Shown here: positions 7,694 through 14,991 of the stretch, one piece after another
Numbering within the stretch: position 1 is the first letter of the stretch
Layout: each line of letters starts with the position of its first letter
Translations under genes and position numbers: made by a program
Assembly (NCBI GenBank): GCA_022822905.1
Contig: JAJDYE010000029.1
Location: 124,001 to 188,000 of the forward strand
From: Acidimicrobiia bacterium
Lineage (GTDB): Bacteria > Actinomycetota > Acidimicrobiia > Acidimicrobiales > Bin134
DNA: 64,000 bases
Direction of reading: 5' to 3'
The notes under the pieces: model-generated
What the model was told of the DNA's origin: nothing
Seen by the model: only the letters and a program-made list of their open reading frames with translations
Databases searched by the model: none

Positions 7694-8881
7694 ATGGATG
7701 CGCAGGAGCCGTCGGACTACCACGAGGGGTTGGCCCAAGCCGAAGAGGCGGCAATCAACCCCCACAAGGAGTGGGACCGGGGCCGAGCCGAACCCCACGA
7801 GGTGCGCGACGACGGCTTCGGCGGGCGCATCCTGAACCTGTACCGCCGCGACCACACCGAGGCGGTGCTGCGCAACAGCGCGGTGTTCTCCACCCGGGTG
7901 GTCGCCGAGTCGATGACCCCGTTCATGGGACCGCTGATGCTGGGCATGGACGGCGACGAGCACACCGCTTATCGGGGGCTGGTGTCCCCCGCGTTCCGGT
8001 CGTCGGCACTGGCCCGATGGGAGACAGAGCTGGTAGCGCCCATCGTCAATGAGCTGCTCGACGGCATCGCCCTTCGGGGGCGGGCCGATCTGGTGGCCGA
8101 GCTGACCCAGCGGTTCCCCACCAGGGTGATCGCCGGGATCATGGGGGTGCCGCTGGACGACGCCGACCAGTTCCGGCTGTGGTCCGAACAGGTAAGCGCC
8201 GGGCCGCTTTATCCCGAGCCGGGCCATGCCGCCTCACAAGCGATGCGCGACTACCTCCACCCCATCGTGGAAGACCGCAAGAAGAACCCTAAAGACGACC
8301 TGATCAGCGACATCATCCACTCCGAGATCAACGGGCAGCGTCTCGACGACGAGCACATCTACGGGTTCCTGCGGCTGCTGATGCCCGCGGGGGCCGAGAC
8401 CACCTCCCGGGAGATGGGCATCGCCTTGGCCGTGCTTTTGACCCACGAGGGTTGGATCGACCGCCTCAAAGCTGACTGGTCACTGCTGGATCAGGTTATC
8501 GAGGAAACCCTGCGATGGGAGAGCTCGGCGCCGCTGGCCACCCGGGAGGCCACCGAGGACATCGAGTTGGACGGCTGCCCCATCCCGGCCGGCACCCGAC
8601 TCATGATGACCATGACGTCGGCCAACCGCGACGAGCGAGTGTATGACGACGGCGCACGCTGGAATCCCGACCGTGAGCAGCCCGTTCCCCACATGGCATT
8701 CGGCTGGGGACGGCACCTGTGCCTGGGCATGCACTTGGCCCGCCTGGAGATGCGGGTGGCTCTGCCGGCCATCATCGAGCGCCTCCCGGGCCTGCGCCTC
8801 GACCCCGACGCCGACCCGCCGCTAATCCGGGGGGTGGCGTTCCGCGGCCCCGAAGAGCTTCACGTGGTTTGGGACGTCTGA
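7694..8881 (+). CDS. cytochrome P450 (first of two)
   Basis: A soluble bacterial P450 of 395 aa from ATG 7694; the track ORF starts too early, inside the LLM gene. It has the I-helix oxygen-activation motif AGAETTSRE, the K-helix ExxR (EETLRW) and the heme-ligand loop FGWGRHLCLG with Cys343. The sequence is CYP107/125-like in general pattern, but I cannot name the subfamily. No ferredoxin or reductase gene is adjacent, so redox partners must come from elsewhere. It converges with leuS with only 20 bases between the two ends. Confidence 0.92.
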   Translation: MDAQEPSDYHEGLAQAEEAAINPHKEWDRGRAEPHEVRDDGFGGRILNLYRRDHTEAVLRNSAVFSTRVVAESMTPFMGPLMLGMDGDEHTAYRGLVSPAFRSSALARWETELVAPIVNELLDGIALRGRADLVAELTQRFPTRVIAGIMGVPLDDADQFRLWSEQVSAGPLYPEPGHAASQAMRDYLHPIVEDRKKNPKDDLISDIIHSEINGQRLDDEHIYGFLRLLMPAGAETTSREMGIALAVLLTHEGWIDRLKADWSLLDQVIEETLRWESSAPLATREATEDIELDGCPIPAGTRLMMTMTSANRDERVYDDGARWNPDREQPVPHMAFGWGRHLCLGMHLARLEMRVALPAIIERLPGLRLDPDADPPLIRGVAFRGPEELHVVWDV

Positions 8882-8901
8882 GCGGCGCTGATAGAGGCCC
8901 G

Positions 8902-11373
8902 CTAGACCACCACGTTCACCAGTTTGGGCGGGCGGGCGATCACCCGTCGGGGCTCGCCGCCGTCGAGATACTGCTGGACTCGCTCTGACGCCAGCGCCAG
9001 CGCCTCGGCTTCGGCGCCGGCGATGTCGGCGGCCACCTCGAAGCGGTCGCGCACCTTGCCGTTCACCTGCACCACCATGGTCACCGTCTCCAGCACCAGC
9101 TTGGCCTCATCCGCAGTGGGCCACGGCTTAGTGTGGATGTTGCCGCCTCGGCGCATCTCCCACAGCTCGGCGCAGATGTGGGGCACCATCGGCGCCATCA
9201 CCAACAGCAGGGAGTCGATGGAAAAGGCCAGCGTGTCGTGGTGGGGTCCGTCGTCGGACTGCACGTAGCGGTACAGCTCGTTGGTGAACTCCATGCAACC
9301 GGCCACCGCGGTGTTGTATGACCAGCGGTCGAACTCCGAAGTAATGCGGTGGATGTGCCGATGGGTTGCCGCATCGATGGCCTGATCGACTTCGGAGACA
9401 GGGCCGGAGCGGGCCGGGTTGGCCCGCTCAGCGGTGCCCGCGGCCAGTCGCCACAGCCGGCCCAGGAAGCGGGCGCAGCCCTCAAGGCCGAAGTCCTCCC
9501 AGTCCACGTCCTCGGCGGGGGGCTTCACCTGCAAGATGGCCAGGCGCAGGGCGTCGGCGCCGTGGGCGTCGATGATGTCCTCGGGTGCCACCAAATTGCC
9601 CCGCGACTTCGACATCTTCCCCCCGCCCATTCGCACCATGCCCTGGGTGAACAGCCGCTGGAAGGGCTCCCGCAGCCCGGCGGGAGCCACTCCCAGATCA
9701 GACAGCGCCCGCGTGAAGAAACGGGCATACATCAAATGCAGAATGGCGTGCTCCACCCCGCCGATGTACTGGTCCACCGGCAGCCACCGCTCCAGCGCCT
9801 CGGTGCTGAACGGCAGCTCGGAGTTTTGGGGGTCGGCGAAGCGCAGGAAATACCAGGAGGAGTCCACGAATGTGTCCATGGTGTCGGTCTCCCGCCGGGC
9901 CGGGCCGCCGCAGGCGGGGCAATCGGTGTGCAAGAAGCCGGGGTGGTCCACCAGCGGGGAGCGGCCGGTGGGCATGAAGGCCACATCATCGGGCAGCCCC
10001 ACTGGCAAGTCTTCGTGGGGCACCGGCACGGCCCCGCACGCCTCGCAGTACACAATGGGGATGGGGCAGCCCCAGTAGCGCTGGCGGGACAGCAGCCAGT
10101 CGCGCAGCCGGTAGTTCACCTTGCGCTCGCCAATGCCCTGGGCTTCCAACCAGTCGATGGCCGCGGCCTTGGCCTCGTCCATCCACAGTCCGTTCAGCCA
10201 GTCGCTGTTGATCGACGGCCCGTCGCCGGTGTAGGCCTCGCCGTCGAAGTCCTCGGAGGGTTCCACGGTGCGGATGATGGGCAGGCCGTAGGCGGTGGCG
10301 AAGTCCCAGTCGCGTTGGTCCTCACCGGGCACGGCCATGATCGCCCCAGTGCCGTAGGTGGTGAGCACGTAGTCGGCCAAAAACAGCGGGATGGGCTGTC
10401 CGGTGAACGGGTTCACCACCCGGGTGCCGGTGTCCACCCCCCGCTTGTCGGCCGGGCCCTCTGCCGACAGACGCTCGAATTCGCTGCGCTCGCCCACCGC
10501 GGCGATGAACGCCTCCACCTCGGCTCGGCGATCCTCGGTCACCAGCTCGGGCACCCGGGCGTGTTCGGGGGACATAACCGCGAAGGTCATGCCGAAGCTG
10601 GTGTCGGGCCGGGTGGTGAACACCGGGATCCCGTCGATGTCCTCGCGGGGATTGCCGTCGGCGTCGGCAATCGGCAGGGTGAAGTCGGCTCCCTCGGAAC
10701 GGCCGATCCAGTTGCGCTGCATGGTCTTGACCCGGTTGGGCCAGTCCACGCCGTCAAGGCCCTCCAACAGCTCCTCGGCATAGGCGGTGATTCGGTAGAA
10801 CCACTGCTCCAACTCGCGTTGCTGGGCCAAGTTGCTGCAACGCTCGCAGGTGCCGTCGCCCAGCACCTGCTCGTTGGCCAACACCGTCTGGCAGCCGGGG
10901 CACCAGTTCACCGGGGCGGTGGCCCGGTATACCAGGCCGGCTTCGTAGAACTTCAGGAATATCCACTGGGTGAAGCGGATGTAGTCGGGGTCGTGGCTGC
11001 TCAGCGTCCGGCGCCAGTCGTATACCGCGCCGATGCGGCGCAGCGACGATGACAACCGCTCAATGTTGGCCTCGGTGTGCTCTCGGGGGTGGGTGCCGGT
11101 CTTTATGGCCGCGTTCTCCGCCGGCAGGCCGAAGCTGTCGAAGCCGATGGGCGACAGCACCCCGTCGCCCTGCATGGTGCGGTAGCGCACCAGCAGGTCG
11201 CCGAAGGTGTAGTTGCGAACGTGGCCGATGTGGGCCGGGCCGCTGGGATAGGGGTACATGCTCAGCACGTAGTACGGCGGCCGGGGATCGTCGTTGTCGA
11301 TGTCGTAGGTGGCGTCGTCAACCCAGCGCTGCTGCCATTTGGGCTCGATAGCCGCCGGGTCGTAGCCGTCCAT
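8902..11373 (-). CDS. leuS: leucyl-tRNA synthetase
   Basis: Charges tRNA-Leu in the cytoplasm. The class I signature is intact: HIGH at 48-51 ([15 protein letters not shown]) and KMSKS near 585 ([10 protein letters not shown]). Between them lies the CP1 editing domain ([30 protein letters not shown]) and Cys-pair insertions ([12 protein letters not shown]...CERC; CPACGG), then the anticodon-binding region and a C-terminal domain. Length 823 aa is normal. I take the ATG at 11373 ([14 protein letters not shown]) instead of the TTG 12 codons upstream because family members start close to this motif. The gene is monocistronic as far as can be seen. Confidence 0.98.
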   Translation of the reverse strand: MDGYDPAAIEPKWQQRWVDDATYDIDNDDPRPPYYVLSMYPYPSGPAHIGHVRNYTFGDLLVRYRTMQGDGVLSPIGFDSFGLPAENAAIKTGTHPREHTEANIERLSSSLRRIGAVYDWRRTLSSHDPDYIRFTQWIFLKFYEAGLVYRATAPVNWCPGCQTVLANEQVLGDGTCERCSNLAQQRELEQWFYRITAYAEELLEGLDGVDWPNRVKTMQRNWIGRSEGADFTLPIADADGNPREDIDGIPVFTTRPDTSFGMTFAVMSPEHARVPELVTEDRRAEVEAFIAAVGERSEFERLSAEGPADKRGVDTGTRVVNPFTGQPIPLFLADYVLTTYGTGAIMAVPGEDQRDWDFATAYGLPIIRTVEPSEDFDGEAYTGDGPSINSDWLNGLWMDEAKAAAIDWLEAQGIGERKVNYRLRDWLLSRQRYWGCPIPIVYCEACGAVPVPHEDLPVGLPDDVAFMPTGRSPLVDHPGFLHTDCPACGGPARRETDTMDTFVDSSWYFLRFADPQNSELPFSTEALERWLPVDQYIGGVEHAILHLMYARFFTRALSDLGVAPAGLREPFQRLFTQGMVRMGGGKMSKSRGNLVAPEDIIDAHGADALRLAILQVKPPAEDVDWEDFGLEGCARFLGRLWRLAAGTAERANPARSGPVSEVDQAIDAATHRHIHRITSEFDRWSYNTAVAGCMEFTNELYRYVQSDDGPHHDTLAFSIDSLLLVMAPMVPHICAELWEMRRGGNIHTKPWPTADEAKLVLETVTMVVQVNGKVRDRFEVAADIAGAEAEALALASERVQQYLDGGEPRRVIARPPKLVNVVV

Positions 11374-11465
11374 CACCGCTAAATCTACCGAGCCTCTGGA
11401 CAATGCCAATAACCGTTATCCCATGTGGGTCAGCCCTTTGACGGCTGGTAAAGTTCCCTCTTCGC

Positions 11466-11542
<77 letters not shown>

Positions 11543-11571
11543 CCTGCCGTCGCCACTTCGCTGAATTCGCT

Positions 11572-11707
11572 CTACGAGCCGCTTAGGTTTACCTCGGCGG
11601 CGTGGACCAAATCAGCGCTGGAGCGGGCGGTCCGCACTGTGTAGGTGCCGGGGTCGACGTACCAGCCGGGATCGGTCCGCTTCTCGGATTCCCCGGCGGG
11701 AACCGGA
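11572..11707 (-). pseudogene. fragment of a GH3 beta-glucosidase 3' end
   Basis: In one frame this codes for CPVPAGESEKRTDPGWYVDPGTYTVRTARSSADLVHAAEVNLSGS and a stop. That is nearly the same as the last ~45 residues of the GH3 gene at 14992 (SPVPAGESNKRTDPGWHVDPGAYTIWTARSSADLVHAAEVSLGA). About 117 bases align without gaps. The rest of the glucosidase is absent, so this is a remnant left by rearrangement. Confidence 0.85.
11591..11707 (+). repeat. direct repeat, left copy (GH3 3' end)
   Basis: Matches 15008-15124 in the same orientation, ungapped, with the large majority of positions identical (for example CTCGGCGGCGTGGAC and CCAGCCGGGATCGGT in both). The two copies enclose the 3.3-kb accessory region. 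Confidence 0.85.
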
Positions 11708-12391
11708 CAGTCCCCCCGAGGTGAATCGCTTGTGCTCTTGTCGGTGGTTATCGATGCCACCAGGCCAGACGTGGCCTGAGGAGTCGTCTGCGGGCAGCAG
11801 TTTGGAGTAGGCATGTTGGCGCAGGTACGAGTCTGCGGGGCCAGTGCCAAGGTCGTTGAGCATCGCGTGGTGCGCCGAGTGGGCGATGAAGTCTGTCATC
11901 TGAATCAGATGGCTCTCGGAGCTGGCATAGCCCCTCGGATCTTCGAGCACCCGGCGCGAGTACGGGAGAGTTCTGTGGACAGCTTGGTTAATTTGGGCCT
12001 GGTTATCTGCTGTGCCGTCGTACCAGATGACGGCGTGTGAGTCGTGGAACGCGCAGAACTCCTCGACGAATGCGACGAGCCGCGAGTAGAGCTTCCCCGA
12101 CCCCTCTGGGACTGGCGCGAACACGGTCAAGACCCGCAATTCCGCAATCGACCCGATCGTGCTGAAAGCAGCCTTCGTGATCCGGTTTCGATCGCCCGGT
12201 CTGAGCGCAGAAAGCTTGTCCCGTCCTGCATTTGAGTTGGTGCCAAGGTTCAGAGCGTGCAGCTCGGTGTTGGTCGGAATGCCATAGAATCGAGCCCTGG
12301 GAGCGTCGTGCCCGATGCCCCGGAGCTGGAGGCCTCGCAGCTCTTTTCTGGCCACCGGGCAGCCCGGCGTCAACCGATACTGTGTCCGCAT
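11612..12391 (-). pseudogene. DUF3800-like protein remnant
   Basis: The readable part (RARFYGIPTNTELHALNLG ... VEEFCAFHDSHAVIWYDG ... SSESHLIQMTDFIAHSAHHAM) resembles the middle and end of DUF3800 proteins, a poorly understood nuclease-like family often found in mobile regions. The N-terminal acidic Asp-Glu-Ser motif typical of the family is missing: the frame closes at 12440 with no room for it. At the 3' end the frame runs out of phase into the GH3 fragment. I read it as a gene broken at both ends; the family assignment is from pattern only. Confidence 0.45.
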
Positions 12392-12713
12392 GGCTGTTAC
12401 CAGCGTCCCCAAAAGCTGGCTGCGGGAGTGGCGGCGCGCTCAGTTGCTCTCAATTTTCTTCGCTTCGGCGGTGATGATGAACGGCGTTTGGGCCCTGGTT
12501 ATGTGGACGTCGTTTGATTGGTTCAATGCTGTGACTCTTACCGGTTCCCCAGTGGGGGCGCTTGTGGGCACGATGTTCAGCAGCAAAAAGATGGCCTCAC
12601 GACATTTGCAAATGTTCTCTGATTTGGGGATCGAGCCCGAGAGCCCGGAGACGTTCGTGAAGTCTCCCCGCTCCATAGCCCGGAGACGCGCCAGGGCTAG
12701 GAGAACGGATTGA
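12390..12713 (+). CDS. hypothetical small membrane protein
   Basis: A 107-aa ORF from ATG 12390 (MAVTSVPKSWLREW). One strongly hydrophobic, Trp-rich stretch, LLSIFFASAVMMNGVWALVMW, looks like a membrane helix, followed by a second moderately hydrophobic stretch (AVTLTGSPVGALVGTMF) and a basic tail (RSIARRRARARRTD). I do not recognise a family. The start abuts the start of the DUF3800 remnant on the other strand, and the end overlaps the next minus-strand ORF by 17 bases. It may be chance, but the composition looks protein-like. Confidence 0.45.
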   Translation: MAVTSVPKSWLREWRRAQLLSIFFASAVMMNGVWALVMWTSFDWFNAVTLTGSPVGALVGTMFSSKKMASRHLQMFSDLGIEPESPETFVKSPRSIARRRARARRTD

Positions 12714-13017
12714 ACCCCTGCCCGCGACGCTTTCGCTCGCGTTGAATGCCGAACCCCGCCAGAACCGCGCAAACGCCGAGCGCGACTAAGAGACTAAGAA
12801 GCGTCAGCCACCATGGCACTCCCCGTTTGACGGCATAGATGGCACCGGCCCCAGCAGCGACATAAAGCAGATAGGTGAGCGTGAATTTAAATGTCGAGCG
12901 CGCCAACGTCAGGGGGGTCTGTATCCATGCCCCCGGCTCCGAGAGGGCCAGATTCTTGGCCGGTTGCTCGGCGGTATCGGCCGGGCCGCTGCGGTGGGGC
13001 GGGGCGTGATCGCTCAC
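12697..13017 (-). CDS. hypothetical membrane protein
   Basis: 106 residues from GTG 13017. A soluble proline-rich N terminus is followed by two clear membrane segments (FTLTYLLYVAAGAGAIYAV and WWLTLLSLLVALGVCAVLAGFGI) and a basic tail (RERKRRGQGFNPFS), which would put the tail in the cytoplasm. No family recognised. It follows the small ORF at 13066 on the same strand after 48 bases, so the two may be co-transcribed. Confidence 0.5.
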   Translation of the reverse strand: MSDHAPPHRSGPADTAEQPAKNLALSEPGAWIQTPLTLARSTFKFTLTYLLYVAAGAGAIYAVKRGVPWWLTLLSLLVALGVCAVLAGFGIQRERKRRGQGFNPFS

Positions 13018-13065
13018 GCCCCCACCATACGCCAGGGTCGGGACTGGGGAGCTATCAGCAGCAGG

Positions 13066-13254
13066 TCAGAGGGCCGCCGCAGCGCGCGCCCTGACACGTC
13101 TAATGATTGATGAACACACAAGCACCAAGACGCCAGCGGCGGTGAAGATCATCGTCGCCGCGGTGTGGGAGTTGAACATGCCCATAAGCCACACCATGTA
13201 AAGCCAGAGCAGGGCAAAATGAGCGGCCAAAAAAAGAGTTGGGCGGCCCGCCAT
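13066..13254 (-). CDS. hypothetical small two-helix membrane protein
   Basis: 62 residues (MAGRPTLFLAAHFALLWLYMVWLMGMFNSH...) with two hydrophobic helices and a basic C terminus (RRVRARAAAAL). No ribosome site is visible before the ATG and no family is recognised. Composition and topology make it plausible as a membrane peptide, but it could be spurious. Confidence 0.38.
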   Translation of the reverse strand: MAGRPTLFLAAHFALLWLYMVWLMGMFNSHTAATMIFTAAGVLVLVCSSIIRRVRARAAAAL

Positions 13255-13331
13255 CTGGTTCGTGGGGCGGCCGAGGGGCTGACGAGATAGACCAGGACAC
13301 GCCCCGCGGCCCTAACCAAAACCGCGGCGGT

Positions 13332-13384
13332 GAGCCCTGAGCCTCGGGGGGCCGGGCCGGGCGGGGAGCCCTGAGCCTCGGGGG
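13332..13384. repeat. 34-bp spaced direct repeat
   Basis: GAGCCCTGAGCCTCGGGGG occurs at 13332-13350 and again at 13366-13384 in a GC-rich stretch between two ORFs. The intervening and flanking sequence (CCGGGCCGG / TCGGGCC) is loosely similar. No gene is assigned to 13255-13452. Confidence 0.55.
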
Positions 13385-13452
13385 ATCGGGCCGCCCCGTG
13401 TCGGCGGCAACAGCCGGGAATGTGTACCAGGCGGAACGCGCCCAAGGCGCCG

Positions 13453-13953
13453 TCAACTCAGGATTGAACTGCGTCCGAATGCGTCGATCGTCTGGCTAAC
13501 GAATTGGGGAGTGGGCACATTCCTCGCGCGGTAGACCGGCTGTCCCGCACGTCGCCCAACCGTCTCGATGTCTGTGGACTCCACCGGCGCTTGGGCATGA
13601 CCGCTGAAATAGACTTCAAGAACACCTCTCCACTTGGGTTTCGTGGGCAGGCAAATTGCCTGAATCTCATGATTGGTTCGATTGGTCGCCCTAGTGATGA
13701 TCGGATCCCGATAGTAGGAAACGCCGTACCCTCCCGTTGCCGTTCCATATGTGTACCTCGTCCTGATGTGGCTGGGACCGACAAGGCGGGGGAGTACCTC
13801 GTGGATCTCAGCAAAAGCACGAAGCGACTCTACGGATGCATTGTTCACGGCTTGTCGAGGCAGAGTTCTTCTATCGACTCTGGCTTCGCCATAGTCGTCG
13901 CGAATGTTGTCAAGGAGGATGTCGAGCGCCACCTGTTGTACCCGCTGTGTCAA
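13453..13953 (-). CDS. protein of unknown function
   Basis: A 166-aa soluble-looking protein starting at TTG 13953, preceded by GGAGGAGG at good spacing; no ATG or GTG is available before the upstream in-frame stop. It has a helical N-terminal part (TQRVQQVALDILLDNIRDD ... ESLRAFAEIHEVLPRLVG) and a Tyr/Gly-rich, beta-like C-terminal half (RTRYTYGTATGGYGVSYYRDP ... WRGVLEVYFSGHAQ). I do not recognise any domain. The plus-strand ORF over the same bases looks like its shadow. Confidence 0.55.
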   Translation of the reverse strand: MTQRVQQVALDILLDNIRDDYGEARVDRRTLPRQAVNNASVESLRAFAEIHEVLPRLVGPSHIRTRYTYGTATGGYGVSYYRDPIITRATNRTNHEIQAICLPTKPKWRGVLEVYFSGHAQAPVESTDIETVGRRAGQPVYRARNVPTPQFVSQTIDAFGRSSILS

Positions 13954-14094
13954 ACCGGCCTCCTCCGCAATCGCCTGTCCTTCGGTCGTGTCTTCCGATC
14001 CTGCTCACGATCATCATCAGAATTCGCGTCGAGTGATGGGAGCTCTGTCTAGGGGGAGGGCAGGTTAGCGGGAGTTGGCGATTGCGGCGAACTC

Positions 14095-14150
14095 CGGGTT
14101 TCGGGGGTATCCCGTCATGTGGTGGCGCTTTGGGGTAGCCCCGAAACCCG
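14095..14150. repeat. 12-bp perfect inverted repeat
   Basis: CGGGTTTCGGGG (14095-14106) and CCCCGAAACCCG (14139-14150) are exact reverse complements with a 32-base loop. It could be a terminator, a protein-binding palindrome or the end of a small mobile element. Confidence 0.6.
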
Positions 14151-14312
14151 CGCTGCAAAGGGCCGCAACCCCCAAGACCCCTGCCCTCAATTGCCCTAGT
14201 GTCGGCCGCGTTGTTCGCCAGCGCCCCTCTTGCCGCCACCAGGACAGCCAGCCCGCCCCCGCCAACTTCACCGCCGCCCTCGCCACATGCCTGTGTATAT
14301 ATGCTTGATGAC

Positions 14313-14322
14313 GTGTATACAC
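14313..14322 (+). promoter_or_regulatory. candidate vapBC operator palindrome and -10 box
   Basis: GTGTATACAC is a perfect 10-base palindrome containing TATACA, a plausible -10 box 9 bases before the GTG at 14331. A further half site, GTGTATA, lies at 14293. Autorepression by the VapBC complex at such a palindrome is typical of the family but is inferred here. Confidence 0.45.
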
Positions 14323-14330
14323 TCCCTACC

Positions 14331-14525
14331 GTGGCAAAGCACTTGGTCGACATCGACGAGAAGGCTCTTTCTGCGGCCCGGGTAGAGTTGGGCACCGACA
14401 CCATCAAGGCAACAGTCAACGCGGCGCTCCAAGCCGCATGCCATGCTCGCGCCTCAAGGGTCGCCGCCGCGCTCGATGCGCTGGCTGACGCGGAACTCGA
14501 CGACCGAGAGCACGCATGGCGCTGA
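14331..14525 (+). CDS. vapB: VapB-type antitoxin
   Basis: A 64-aa ribbon-helix-helix style antitoxin. From GTG 14331 it reads MAKHLVDIDEKALSAARVELGTDTIKATVNAALQAA, matching the DUF2191/VapB pattern (beta strand, helix, TxxxTVNxAL). The C-terminal helical half (RASRVAAALDALADAELDD) would wrap the toxin. An in-frame ATG at 14301 would add ten residues, but the GTG fits the family better and would give a nearly leaderless mRNA behind TATACA. The stop lies ten bases inside vapC, so the two are coupled. Confidence 0.85.
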   Translation: MAKHLVDIDEKALSAARVELGTDTIKATVNAALQAACHARASRVAAALDALADAELDDREHAWR

Positions 14526-14929
14526 CCCATTTGCTCGACACAAGCGTTTTGACCCGCTTGTCTCGGACTCCAATTCGAGAGGTGGTGGAGCCGATAGCCA
14601 GTAACGGCCGAGCAGCCCGGGCCAGCATCACCGACCTGGAGATCGGATTCTCTGCCCAAAACGCCCAGGAGTGGGACACCCTCACCCAAAGCCTCTCGGA
14701 ACTAGAACTCGTGGAGACCACCGCCGAGCACATGCGCCGGGCGCGCCAAACACAGCGCCTGTTGGCTGACCGGGGCTTGCAGGGTCGCAAGATCCCCGAC
14801 TTGTTGATTGCGGCCGCGGCCGAACAAGAACAGCTCACGCTTTTGCACTACGACTCCGACTTCGACCACATCGCCACGGTCACCGGCCTTAGGTGCGAAT
14901 GGGTCGTCCCACGGGGGTCAGTGGACTGA
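14516..14929 (+). CDS. vapC: VapC-type PIN-domain ribonuclease toxin
   Basis: 137 residues of the PIN fold. The acidic metal-binding positions are visible: LLDTSVLTRL (Asp8), ITDLEIGFSAQ (Glu), KIPDLLIAAAAEQ (Asp) and HYDSDFDHIA (Asp). VapC toxins cut tRNA or rRNA when free of VapB; the target here is unknown. The gene overlaps vapB by ten bases and converges with the GH3 gene. It lies inside the repeat-bounded accessory region. Confidence 0.93.
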   Translation: MALTHLLDTSVLTRLSRTPIREVVEPIASNGRAARASITDLEIGFSAQNAQEWDTLTQSLSELELVETTAEHMRRARQTQRLLADRGLQGRKIPDLLIAAAAEQEQLTLLHYDSDFDHIATVTGLRCEWVVPRGSVD

Positions 14930-14991
14930 GCTTCTTGCTCCCTTGGAGAAGAGCGAACTCAGCAGTCGGCCTCCGCAAGTTGTGATGCAGA

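Larger units (their letters stand above)
13954..14330. other. intergenic stretch upstream of vapBC
   Basis: About 380 bases with no supported gene. It holds the inverted repeat at 14095-14150, several unconvincing short ORFs in both directions, and the vapBC promoter region with the palindrome GTGTATACAC at its right end. Confidence 0.5.

Noticed and set aside
9349-11052. 567-aa plus-strand ORF opposite leuS
   Set aside because: Gly/His/Gln-rich shadow of the leuS codons; leuS has all motifs and the expected length.
13504-14052. 182-aa plus-strand ORF
   Set aside because: Overlaps the 166-aa minus-strand ORF, which has a ribosome site and a more protein-like composition.
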